Shown: piece by piece, positions 16,390 through 23,563 of the stretch | Numbering within the stretch: position 1 is the first letter of the stretch | How the letters are laid out: every line of letters starts with the position of its first letter | DNA from: Chloroflexota bacterium | GTDB taxonomy: Bacteria; Chloroflexota; FW602-bin22; JACPRP01 | DNA length: 26,961 nt | Assembly: GCA_016210495.1 (NCBI GenBank) | Contig: JACQUC010000138.1 | Location: 1 to 26,961 of the forward strand | Direction of reading: 5' to 3' | The notes under the pieces: generated by a model | The model's database searches: none | The model's input: only the letters and a program-made list of their open reading frames with translations | What the model was told of the DNA's origin: nothing | Position numbers and translations under genes: made by a program

Positions 16390-18918
16390 CTACTGCTGCC
16401 GCATGCCGATGCTGTTGGTGGCTCCCAGGGTGTCGTTGGAGATGAGCATGATGCGCTCGACGACGGTGGGGGCGCTGGCGATGACGCGCGTGGCGACCGC
16501 GGCGCTGGGAACGATGTCGTCGACGAGGATGTCGAGCTTGCGGTTGGGCCCGACGGCGAAGTCGCGCGCGATGACCTCGCCCGATTCGAGTTGGAATTCG
16601 GCGCGGATGTTGAGGGGCTGATCTCTGGGGTTGAGGACCGCGAGAATCTCGTCGAACGGCGGGGCGGTGGAGCCTTCGGGCAGGTTCCAGACGGTGCCCA
16701 GGTCTTGGGCACCCTGCGTGGCGTAGCCGCTCCTGGGCTCTTCGCCGAAGAACACGGAGCGCTCGGCGACGATCTCGCCTGTTGCCTCGACCGCGATGCC
16801 GAACTCGCCGGAAAAAACCAGGTTGAGTTGCTCGGTAGCCCTGCTGAGGGGCTCGAGCGTACGGGTAAGGGTTCGGACAGTTCCGTCGGTACTGAATAGC
16901 CTGATGGTTGCTGTGACCGCATTCTCGTTGGGATTGAAGAGCGACAGGAAGGTGTCGGCATCGATCCCCCTCAAGGTGCTCCTCCCCTCGGCAAAGAACC
17001 AGGTCTTCGACGCACGATGGACGCCCACCACGCCTGTGGCGAGGTTACTGCCGGGGGATATCTTCACGACGCGCTCGGCCACTATGGGCAGGTCGGCGCC
17101 CACGCGGATGGAAAAGACCGCCTCGGGCAGCACGTCGTTGACGAGTATGCTGGTCCGCGACAGGGGTGGCAGCTTTCCCAAACGCTGAACGACCGCTTCG
17201 CCGCCTTCCAAGAAGTAGGTGATCGAGGTGGGCGCCGGCTCAGCGTTCGGGTTTTCGAGGACGAGGCGGGTCTGGAAGGGCGGCTGAGTGGAGCCATCGG
17301 CAAAGAGCCAGATTCGTGATGGGGCCGGCAAGCCCGCGATCGAGCGCCCTTCTAAGTTCACGTACATGGCACGCTCGGCAAATATTTGCTGATCGGCAAT
17401 GACGTGTGTGCTGAAGACCCGGTCGGGAACCAGATCGTTGGCGAGGATGGTCACACGTGAAGTGGGCGGCACCTCGAGAAATCGCTCGACGACCGCCTCA
17501 CCTTCGAGCAAGAACGTGAAACTAACCGTCGCCAGCTTGCCGGTGGGATTTTGCAGGAGGAACCAGGTTACGAAAGGAGGCTGAGTCGATCCATCGGCAA
17601 AGAGCCAGGTCACACCGGCAAGGCTGGGGGTGGGAGTTGGAACGAGGGGAACACCGGGGATGGGTGTTGGAATCAAAGCAGGCCCGGAGGTCGGTGTCGG
17701 ACTGCGGGCCGGAGCGACCGTGGGGGTAGGCGACAGTGTCGGAGTTGGAGTGGCCGTTGCAGCAACAGTCGGGGTAGACGTTCCAGCAGCCGGCGGAGTA
17801 GGCGTCAAAGTAGCAGTTATTACAGTGGGAGTTGTCGTCGGCGTGGAAGTGGGAGTCGGCGACACAGACGGAGCAAACGTGAACGCCCAGGGTCCATCTT
17901 CGGTGCCGGCGTAGAGGGTCTGGGGCGATGCACCATCAACGCCAAGCCCGCGGACGTTTCTATTGCCCAGGCTGCTGTCAAGCGCACCCCAGGTAGCCCC
18001 CGCGTCGACACTGCGGATCACCCCTTGTCCCAGCGAAGCACCAAAAACCGTTCCAGCGACTAGTGGATTGACGAGCATTCTGGATATGGGGATATCGCCC
18101 AGGCTATCGGTAACGCGCGCAAATGTTGCAACCGCGTCGTCGCTACGGAACACCCCCGTGCTGGCTGCCACGAAAGCAGTGGCGCCAGAGCCGCTGGCCG
18201 AGGCGAATGTTGCGCCGAAAAGACGAGGCAACGCGCCGAGTATCAGGTCCCAGGTCGAGCCGCCGTCGGAGCTGCGAAATATCAAGCCAGTGCCGGATTC
18301 GGAGTTGCCCACGACCAAGACAGTCCTTGGATCGAACGGGCTGACGGCAACGCCCGTGGCTTCGAGGCTGGCTATGGCGCTACCGGGCACGAATGAGGTC
18401 GCCCACACAAGGCCGCCGTTGGTAGACCTCAACACAGCCGGAGAACCGACGGCGAACATGGTCGCGGGGTTGGCAGGATCGACGGCCAGCGAAACGGCGA
18501 ACGCGGATATATGCTGGCTCCAGATATCGCCCCTGTTGGCACTGCGATAGACCCCTGCGCTCAACTCCGCCAGAGCAGGGTCCCGACCTGTGGCGGCTAG
18601 CACTACCGACCGATCGTGCGGATCGAACACCAGGTCGTTGACGAACAGATTCCCCAGCCCGTTGTTGATAGCGGTCCACGACTGGCCGGCGTTCGTGCTT
18701 CTGAGAACTCCAGCTCCATTGGTCGCCAGGAAGACGACACTTGGGTTGGTCGGATCGACCAGCACAGCATTGACACGGACGCCGTCGAGGCCGAGCTTAG
18801 ACCACGCGCTGGGGGCTGCCTTCGAAGAAGGCGAGACGCCCGCCACAATCGCGGCCAGCAGGACTATGAGCAGCACGAGAAGGCGCAAAGCTTTCCAGGG
18901 CACAGTCGAGTTTTCCAT
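16390..18918 (-). CDS. Secreted BNR/sortilin-type beta-propeller protein with four 'FAEGST' repeats (paralog 1)
   Basis: This 842-residue protein begins with a signal sequence (about residues 8-35, Leu/Val/Ala-rich). Seven propeller blades follow to about residue 345, each with an Asp-box-like motif such as 'STNAGQSW', 'SSDGGSTW' or 'SVDAGATW'. A P/T-rich linker covers about 350-445. Four repeats of about 100 residues then begin 'WLFADGSTQPPF', 'WLFADGSTQPPF', 'WFFAEGRSTLRG' and 'WNLPEGSTAPPF', each continuing into 'NP' and ending near 'AER'. It should be exported and may bind or coat surface polymers; no enzyme motif or sorting signal was seen. The ATG at 18918 has no ribosome site but a TATAAT ends seven bases before it. 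A close paralog lies at 23564-25927. Confidence 0.8.
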   Translation of the reverse strand: MENSTVPWKALRLLVLLIVLLAAIVAGVSPSSKAAPSAWSKLGLDGVRVNAVLVDPTNPSVVFLATNGAGVLRSTNAGQSWTAINNGLGNLFVNDLVFDPHDRSVVLAATGRDPALAELSAGVYRSANRGDIWSQHISAFAVSLAVDPANPATMFAVGSPAVLRSTNGGLVWATSFVPGSAIASLEATGVAVSPFDPRTVLVVGNSESGTGLIFRSSDGGSTWDLILGALPRLFGATFASASGSGATAFVAASTGVFRSDDAVATFARVTDSLGDIPISRMLVNPLVAGTVFGASLGQGVIRSVDAGATWGALDSSLGNRNVRGLGVDGASPQTLYAGTEDGPWAFTFAPSVSPTPTSTPTTTPTVITATLTPTPPAAGTSTPTVAATATPTPTLSPTPTVAPARSPTPTSGPALIPTPIPGVPLVPTPTPSLAGVTWLFADGSTQPPFVTWFLLQNPTGKLATVSFTFLLEGEAVVERFLEVPPTSRVTILANDLVPDRVFSTHVIADQQIFAERAMYVNLEGRSIAGLPAPSRIWLFADGSTQPPFQTRLVLENPNAEPAPTSITYFLEGGEAVVQRLGKLPPLSRTSILVNDVLPEAVFSIRVGADLPIVAERVVKISPGSNLATGVVGVHRASKTWFFAEGRSTLRGIDADTFLSLFNPNENAVTATIRLFSTDGTVRTLTRTLEPLSRATEQLNLVFSGEFGIAVEATGEIVAERSVFFGEEPRSGYATQGAQDLGTVWNLPEGSTAPPFDEILAVLNPRDQPLNIRAEFQLESGEVIARDFAVGPNRKLDILVDDIVPSAAVATRVIASAPTVVERIMLISNDTLGATNSIGMRQQ
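17610..17880. repeat. Low-complexity region coding the P/T-rich linker of paralog 1
   Basis: Degenerate short repeats of the type ggngtnggngt on the plus strand encode 'TPTPT'-like sequence on the minus strand. It joins the propeller to the FAEGST repeats and is longer than in paralog 2. Confidence 0.6.
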
Positions 18919-18925
18919 TGCCACG

Positions 18926-18931
18926 ATTATA
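18926..18931 (-). promoter_or_regulatory. Extended -10 box placed for a leaderless transcript of paralog 1
   Basis: TGC-TATAAT on the minus strand ends exactly seven bases before ATG 18918. Transcription would therefore start at or next to the A of the start codon. There is no ribosome site between them. Confidence 0.5.
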
Positions 18932-19040
18932 GCACACAACGCGAGGATACAGGAAGACGGGGCCTTTGCTTTGTTGCCTGTCCGGCAATTACCGCAGGTG
19001 CGGCTCCACCGACCATTTTGCTGGACAAAGGAGCACTAAT

Positions 19041-19133
19041 GTCCAATTATGCTTGACTGCCTTTTTGCTTATAGCCTCACTTTTACCCCATTTTGCCCCT
19101 TGACAGACTGCTATTTACCTGCCATAATTGGAC
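19041..19133. repeat. 11-bp inverted repeat framing the recombinase promoter
   Basis: gtccaattatg (19041-19051) is the exact reverse complement of cataattggac (19123-19133), with 71 bp between them. The right arm contains the -10 box of the recombinase promoter. Further GTCCA/GGACA copies lie at about 19022, 19146 and 19170. It could be an operator bound by the recombinase or another regulator, or part of an attachment site or old element end. Confidence 0.5.
19100..19128 (+). promoter_or_regulatory. Strong sigma-70 promoter of the tyrosine recombinase
   Basis: A perfect TTGACA (19100-19105), a 17-bp spacer and CATAAT (19123-19128, five of six matches) predict a start near 19135. The -10 lies within the right arm of the dyad, so a dyad-binding protein would repress it. 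Confidence 0.65.
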
Positions 19134-19177
19134 AATATTAGCAAGTGTCCAGTTTAGAGGGGACAACTTATTGCCTT

Positions 19178-19780
19178 ATGAGCACCAACCAGGCCTTGAT
19201 CCAGCGCCAGACAGCCCTCACCCGGGCCTCGACCATCGTCCCTTACCTCACTCCCCAGGACATCGGGCTCCTGGCTCAGGCTGTCAAAGAGAACCGCCAA
19301 GGGGAGCGGGACGAGTTGCTGATCCGCCTCCTGTTCGAGACGGGACTTAGGGTCTCCGAGGCCCTGCAGATCACCCTTGCCCACCTCCAACAGTTCGAGG
19401 GACAGCCGGTGTTGAAGATTCTCGGCAAAGGCAGAAAGCCGCGGCTAGTGGCCTGCCCCAAGGCCCTCTCCGACAGCCTCCAGGCCTACGCCTTCCGTAA
19501 GAAGCTCGACATCGCCGATCCGGTCTTCCCTATCAACCGCAAACGGGCGCACCAGATCATCACCGAGGCGGGCAAGAAGGCGAGACTCACTAAGCGGGTC
19601 TATCCGCATCTTTTAAGACACAGCGACGCCATCGAGCGGCTGAAACAAACGGGCAACCCGAAGGCCCTGCAGATCCACCTGGGCCACGCCTCGCCGTTTA
19701 TGACTATGCGCTACCTGTCGACGCTCACCGCCGAGGACGCCCTCCGGATCCAGCAGCAGGTCGACTTCCAGCACCAGTAG
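19178..19780 (+). CDS. Minimal tyrosine recombinase / integrase
   Basis: This 200-residue site-specific recombinase has the full catalytic set: R58 ('TGLRVSEAL'), K84 ('LGKGRKPR'), H144 and R147 ('HLLRHS'), H170 ('LGHAS') and Y179 ('MRYLS'). It cuts and rejoins DNA through a covalent Tyr link. It lacks most of the roughly 100-residue SAM-like arm-binding domain of XerC/D-type enzymes, keeping only about 25 residues before the first catalytic-domain helix, so it is an unusually short form. ATG 19178 is used; the frame extends to a GTG at 19145, where GAGGGG is too far from the ATG to be ideal. It is the first gene of the plus-strand island between the two BNR paralogs and could have mobilised it, or could be a remnant of such an event. 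Confidence 0.8.
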   Translation: MSTNQALIQRQTALTRASTIVPYLTPQDIGLLAQAVKENRQGERDELLIRLLFETGLRVSEALQITLAHLQQFEGQPVLKILGKGRKPRLVACPKALSDSLQAYAFRKKLDIADPVFPINRKRAHQIITEAGKKARLTKRVYPHLLRHSDAIERLKQTGNPKALQIHLGHASPFMTMRYLSTLTAEDALRIQQQVDFQHQ

Positions 19781-19972
19781 ATGAGAGGGCCAGACAGATA
19801 AGCTCGGAGTATCCACAACCGCAAGATGTCTGAGGCGCAGCCGCTACCCGGCCAATGTCCCTGGCGAACTGATCCGGGTTTGTCTCTATGCTGGGCTTGC
19901 AGCAACAGCATCTTGGTCCGAGTATGGTAGTGACACCTCGTCGTGGCCAGATTAGCGGCAAGGTAAAATGCT
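19781..19972. other. Spacer after the recombinase, nothing recognised
   Basis: No gene, RNA or terminator was recognised here. Minus-strand open frames overlap each other and show no family resemblance. Confidence 0.4.
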
Positions 19973-20893
19973 ATGGCTAATGATAGAAGAAAATCACTTC
20001 GGGATGAACTTGGCTCTCGCGATCTCTATGGCGATGCACACGGCAAAGCGGAAGAACAAGCTATCATCGAGGGCTTCCTCACGAGGTTGAGCCTTTCTGG
20101 GTACAACCTCTACCTCTCCGAACGGCCGGACTTCAAAATATCGTTTCGATCAGATGGCCTTGTCGTCGGCTGCGAGCTAACGCTGTTCAACAATGATGTC
20201 CAATCCCCGCAGCTCCAAACGGGCTCACCCGAACGACGATTTCATTCTCAGTGGAAGCGATTTGCTAGAGAGCTCAGGAGTCACCTTGATGAGCAGGGAG
20301 GGCACCCCCCGTACCTATATGGATCAGTGTTTTTTAAGACCCCAACTCTAGAGTTGTTCGATCACCTCAATAGAGATCGCCTGCTCGACGAGATTGTTAA
20401 TCTGGTCAAGGGTAACCCAATGACCGGTACAGTCGACACCTTCGACGCATACTCGTATCCGTTGCTTTCGGAATTCGTGCACCATTTATGCTTGTACAAT
20501 ACTTATCCAGAAACGGGAATCCTTTGGTGGTGTGCCCATTTACAGACTGGCGAAGTCAAAGATCCAAATGAAGCATTGGTACGGATCATTAGGGAGAAGA
20601 GTGCCAAGGCTATCGGCTATAACTGGGGCGCAGCGGACGAAAAGTGGTTAATTATCTATGCCCGTGCCTCAGGATTATCGGATATGGCGCAGGTACGAAG
20701 CGACCCGACAGTATCAAAGATTGTACGCAACATTCCCTTCACGCATATCTTCCTTTGGGATAAATTCTCAGAAGATGTCCTGGAGGTTTATCCTCTCTTT
20801 AGACCTGTTCTTGCTGACGGTAGAACTCTTTACGTGAATCGAATTCCAAAGTCAGCGAAACCCTATCTGATACGTCGCAACGACGAGGCATAG
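19973..20893 (+). CDS. Hypothetical protein with PD-(D/E)XK nuclease-like N-terminus
   Basis: This 306-residue soluble protein is not a named family that I can place. The region E27/E28 ... 'RPDFKI' (P52-D53) ... 'VVGCELTLF' (E68-L-T70) resembles the acidic core of PD-(D/E)XK nucleases, with Thr in the usual Lys place. The later segment 'EKSAKAIGYNWGAADEKWLIIYA' is like a part seen in several uncharacterised nuclease-like proteins. There is no signal peptide or membrane segment. Its base composition is visibly more AT-rich than neighbouring genes, which suggests recent acquisition. ATG 19973 is preceded by AAGG about ten bases upstream and by a TAAAAT three bases upstream. The nuclease role is inference from motif spacing only. 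Confidence 0.55.
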   Translation: MANDRRKSLRDELGSRDLYGDAHGKAEEQAIIEGFLTRLSLSGYNLYLSERPDFKISFRSDGLVVGCELTLFNNDVQSPQLQTGSPERRFHSQWKRFARELRSHLDEQGGHPPYLYGSVFFKTPTLELFDHLNRDRLLDEIVNLVKGNPMTGTVDTFDAYSYPLLSEFVHHLCLYNTYPETGILWWCAHLQTGEVKDPNEALVRIIREKSAKAIGYNWGAADEKWLIIYARASGLSDMAQVRSDPTVSKIVRNIPFTHIFLWDKFSEDVLEVYPLFRPVLADGRTLYVNRIPKSAKPYLIRRNDEA

Positions 20894-21145
20894 GAAAGAA
20901 ACGGCTCAGTGCAAGCCAGAAACTGCACGTCCTAATCCTCAGCTATTTACCTCCAAAGACCCCCAACACCACACTAACAACATCGCCTTCTCCGCCGGCC
21001 AACTCGTCAAGCCCCGCGGGTTCCATCGCTCTTGCCACCTATATTTATTATGTCAACTTCCTGTGCGAGCCCTCTCCTCACAGACTGTAGCGCCTTGCAG
21101 AGTCAAGCACCGCAATTCTCGGTTGAATGTGTTAAAATAGCCTCG
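20894..21145. other. Intergenic stretch without recognised gene
   Basis: No convincing frame or RNA was seen. The 3' end holds the -10 box (TAAAAT, 21133-21138) of the next gene. Confidence 0.4.
21133..21138 (+). promoter_or_regulatory. -10 box placed for a leaderless antitoxin transcript
   Basis: TAAAAT ends seven bases before ATG 21146, the same spacing as at 18926-18931 and 26702-26707. No clear -35 is visible. Confidence 0.4.
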
Positions 21146-21352
21146 ATGGAACGAGAAGGAGTAATCCCTATGGATGTCCAGAAGCGGGAGACAGAGAAAG
21201 CACCTCGAAAAGCGAAGAAACCGAGCAGCTTTGCCAGAAGTTCAGTAAGCAAACCCTTAACTCGCCGGGCTGGTATCTTCAAGATCAGGGGCATTGGCGA
21301 GAGCAAGGAACCCGGGGGATTTTCCTGGCGCAAACATGAGTTAGATATATAA
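21146..21352 (+). CDS. VapB-like antitoxin of the island VapBC pair
   Basis: This 68-residue basic protein has a Lys/Arg-rich, probably disordered first half. Its tail 'IFKIRGIGESKEPGGFSWRKHEL' resembles the toxin-binding tails of antitoxins found upstream of PIN toxins. ATG 21146 fits a leaderless transcript; the in-frame ATG 21170 instead has AAGGAG about eight bases upstream, so translation could begin at either. The frame runs further upstream to 21032 but without support. The stop lies three bases before the PIN gene. Confidence 0.6.
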   Translation: MEREGVIPMDVQKRETEKAPRKAKKPSSFARSSVSKPLTRRAGIFKIRGIGESKEPGGFSWRKHELDI

Positions 21353-21355
21353 GAA

Positions 21356-21802
21356 ATGGAACGAGTTCCCCGGTCGATCAATGAGCGGAGGGTTTTTGTC
21401 GACTCCTCCGCTTTTCTAGCATATCTGGACCGCAATGATCGTTACTACCCCGAGGCGGGCACCGTCGTAGAAGCACTCCTCAAAGCCCGCTATCATCTGG
21501 TGACTACTATGTACGTCGTGGTGGAGACTCACTCTTCCATCTTACGGGCAATAAACCCAATGGCCGGACGGCAGTTTCTGGTTGACGGCTTGAAGGGCAT
21601 TTCTCTGCTCCCAACAAACAGCGAAGACGAGGAAAACGCGAAGACTCTTATCCTTCAGAGGCGGGACAAAGGCTACTCTTTCTGCGACGCCATCAGTTTC
21701 TCAGTGATGGAACGGTTCGGGTTGTACCTCGCTTTCGCCTACGACGACCACTTCCGCCAACACGGATTCTCCACCCCGATCAATCAACCAGAGTGGCCTT
21801 AG
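21356..21802 (+). CDS. PIN-domain ribonuclease toxin (VapC-like)
   Basis: This 148-residue protein is a complete PIN domain. The four acidic positions are present: D16 ('VFVDSSAFLAYL'), E57 ('VVVETHSS'), D111 ('SFCDAISF') and D131 ('AYDDHF'). PIN toxins of VapBC pairs cut RNA with bound magnesium or manganese and are blocked by the cognate antitoxin. ATG 21356 has no clear ribosome site, but it follows the antitoxin stop by three bases, so translation is probably coupled. Unlike the PIN remnant at 15646-15900, nothing suggests decay. Confidence 0.85.
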   Translation: MERVPRSINERRVFVDSSAFLAYLDRNDRYYPEAGTVVEALLKARYHLVTTMYVVVETHSSILRAINPMAGRQFLVDGLKGISLLPTNSEDEENAKTLILQRRDKGYSFCDAISFSVMERFGLYLAFAYDDHFRQHGFSTPINQPEWP

Positions 21803-21957
21803 TGCAGAACCTCATAGCTCCATCCATATGGGGACAAGAAGCTAGACGACGAGGCCTATGCCCACCTCGGTGAGGCCAGTGGATCGACATAAACCACTAG
21901 CTGGAAGTCGATCATTCGCTCTACAAGCACTTATGTCAAGAGGATGTGCTACACCCA

Positions 21958-22022
21958 AATCCGTGGATTCCCTCGTGAGGGTTCACCCGTTGGGTGAAGG
22001 TTTGAGCACGAATCCACGGATT
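21958..22022. repeat. 65-bp two-tier palindromic element
   Basis: The outer arms aatccgtggattc (21958-21970) and gaatccacggatt (22010-22022) are exact complements. Inside, ttcaccc-gtt-gggtgaa (21982-21998) forms a second perfect 7-bp hairpin. It lies between the VapC gene and a broken gene. It may be a bidirectional terminator or a REP-like repeat; no T-run follows. Confidence 0.6.
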
Positions 22023-22041
22023 CAGGCTACAATGAGCTCAT

Positions 22042-22409
22042 ATGTCACCAGAACGAAGAGGAGGAGAATCTCGCCAGGAAATAGAGCCTCTGCCCTATTA
22101 CCGAGCGGCTCGTTTCAGCGGCGAGCGCCCTGCTGGCAGCGCCTACTTTCAAGCCCAAGCGCTCATTTTTGACACACCGGACTCCGATCTCTCCGTGTAC
22201 CGCCTACAACTGAACTATGTCTGGCACGTCGCCGTCCTCGGCGAACAACCGCATGAGGTTCTACAACACCAGATCGATGCCATCCTATTTACCGGCGGCT
22301 CGTCCCTATCCCGTCCGATCTCCTCAAACTACTACAGCAGCGCCGGGCTCAGGCGATCAAAAGAGGATTCTGGGTAGAGGGCCGTTACCAACAAGGCAGA
22401 AGGTTATGA
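22042..22409 (+). pseudogene. Conserved hypothetical protein broken by a frameshift
   Basis: The first frame reads from ATG 22042 ('MSPERRGGESRQEIEPLPYYRAARFSG...') through 'SVYRLQLNYVWHVAVLGEQPHEVLQHQIDAILFTGG'. Protein-like sequence then jumps to the frame one base earlier near 22291-22299 and continues 'RLVPIPSDLLKLLQQRRAQAIKRGFWVEGRYQQGRRL' to TGA 22407-22409. Restoring one base gives 'ILFTGRLVPIPSDLL' and a protein of about 122 residues. I do not recognise a functional family. TACAAT ends eight bases before the ATG and no ribosome site is seen, so it may be leaderless. A sequencing error is possible. Confidence 0.55.
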
Positions 22410-22468
22410 CATTCCCCCTTCCATGCCGCTTACCAAACAACCCCATTCCACTTCTACTCCATATCCGA

Positions 22469-22474
22469 TATAAT
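22469..22474 (+). promoter_or_regulatory. TATAAT -10 box upstream of the Mrr-type gene
   Basis: A perfect TATAAT hexamer lies 95 bp before the GTG start at 22569. No good -35 was found, so it is a candidate only. Confidence 0.4.
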
Positions 22475-22568
22475 GAGCCTGGTTTTCATAGCTACACAGC
22501 AAACGGGCAATTGCTAAGGAGCACTTCTCGCCCTGAATTTAGGAAGATATGGCTTAAAGGAGATCGGT

Positions 22569-23456
22569 GTGCATCAGCGGGGGCGAAGACGAATAAAAGA
22601 ACGTCAACCGAAAGCCATCCAGCTAGCTGAAGCAGTGAGTGTCATTTGGTTGGCGATGGCCATACTGTTCTTTGCCGCTGGCGGCCTTAATGCCAAGTCG
22701 AGCATGACCTTGTTCAACCTCCCCTTCCTCACCTCCCACTACAATAACCTCATCCTCTTCATCGTCGCCTCCTTAGCGGCTATCCTTGCCTGGGGATGGG
22801 CTATCCACACGATTCGTGCTCAAGACGCAGCCGGCAAGACCATTGAGGAACTACAGGCCCTCTCTCCCGACGCCTTTGAGGAATGGGTTGCAGCACGTTT
22901 CCGAGATCTCGGTTACTCTGTTAAGCTCGCCGGCATGCAGGGTGATCACGGCGTCGACCTTGTTGCCGAGAAGCCAGGCGAGATTGCGGTCATTCAGTGC
23001 AAGAAGTACAAGTCGTGGTCGGTGGGAGAGCCTGTACTGCGCGATCTTTTCGGGGCGATGCACGACTTCGGCGCAAAGCAAGCCTACCTCGTCACAACCG
23101 GACAGATCACCAGACCTGCCAAAAGCTGGGCGGACGGAAAACCAATCGTGATTTGGGATGGAGATTACCTGGCTCGACTCTCGCTGCAGATGGCCCACAA
23201 AGGTCGTCCCGCCAAGATGGACGGCTTAAAGCCATCCTCTCCAGATGGATCAAGTATGATCACCGCAGTTCTAAGCAACGAAACCCCCAACCCGTCCATA
23301 AGCACGGCGCCAATGTGCCCTAAGTGCGGATCCGTTCTGGTGGAGAGGCGAAATAGGAGTACGGGCGAGACATTTCTTGGATGTCCAAAATACCCGGCGT
23401 GCCGCTATACCCAGCTTTTGCCAAAAGCTATAGTCAACACCCCTGGCCCCTCCTAA
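22569..23456 (+). CDS. Membrane-anchored Mrr-type restriction endonuclease with C-terminal zinc ribbon
   Basis: This 295-residue protein has two membrane helices (about residues 22-40 and 60-80). A cytoplasmic Mrr-like PD-(D/E)XK domain covers about 95-205: E104/E105 in 'AFEEWVAARF', D130 in 'GDHGVDLV', and Q143 and K145 in 'AVIQCKKYK'. A linker leads to a topoisomerase-type zinc ribbon with C250, C253, C272 and C278. Mrr enzymes cut foreign, often methylated, DNA; related membrane-tethered forms are widespread but poorly characterised. GTG 22569 has GGAG six bases upstream. It is the last gene of the island and ends just before a hairpin repeat at 23537-23559, which could also stop its transcript. 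Confidence 0.85.
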   Translation: MHQRGRRRIKERQPKAIQLAEAVSVIWLAMAILFFAAGGLNAKSSMTLFNLPFLTSHYNNLILFIVASLAAILAWGWAIHTIRAQDAAGKTIEELQALSPDAFEEWVAARFRDLGYSVKLAGMQGDHGVDLVAEKPGEIAVIQCKKYKSWSVGEPVLRDLFGAMHDFGAKQAYLVTTGQITRPAKSWADGKPIVIWDGDYLARLSLQMAHKGRPAKMDGLKPSSPDGSSMITAVLSNETPNPSISTAPMCPKCGSVLVERRNRSTGETFLGCPKYPACRYTQLLPKAIVNTPGPS

Positions 23457-23524
23457 AAGAGTCTACTTCGACTCAGCGTCAGGTGCAAGCCTTTTGAGTG
23501 TCAGAGTAGCAGGCGAAGGTTCGA

Positions 23525-23559
23525 CCCTCACCATAACCCTCTCCCTGAAAGGGAGAGGG
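23525..23559. repeat. Dispersed CCCTCTCCC hairpin repeat between convergent genes
   Basis: ccctctccc (23537-23545) pairs with gggagaggg (23551-23559) around tgaaa, preceded by ccctcaccataa. It is the second copy of the element at 2023-2056. It lies 4 bp from the stop codon of paralog 2 and about 80 bp after the Mrr gene, where it may end transcription from both sides. Confidence 0.7.
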
Positions 23560-23563
23560 GATG

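Noticed and set aside
19022..19175. GTCCA/GGACA copies and the inverted repeat as the end of an insertion sequence
   Set aside because: No matching second end or target duplication was found downstream in the window.
19725..19961. Minus-strand frame after the recombinase with 'ETNPDQFARDIGR', considered as a transposase relic
   Set aside because: Too short and too unlike any family I can name to support a call.
21858..22172. 104-codon plus-strand frame across the two-tier palindrome
   Set aside because: Runs through the hairpin and overlaps the better-supported broken gene in another frame.
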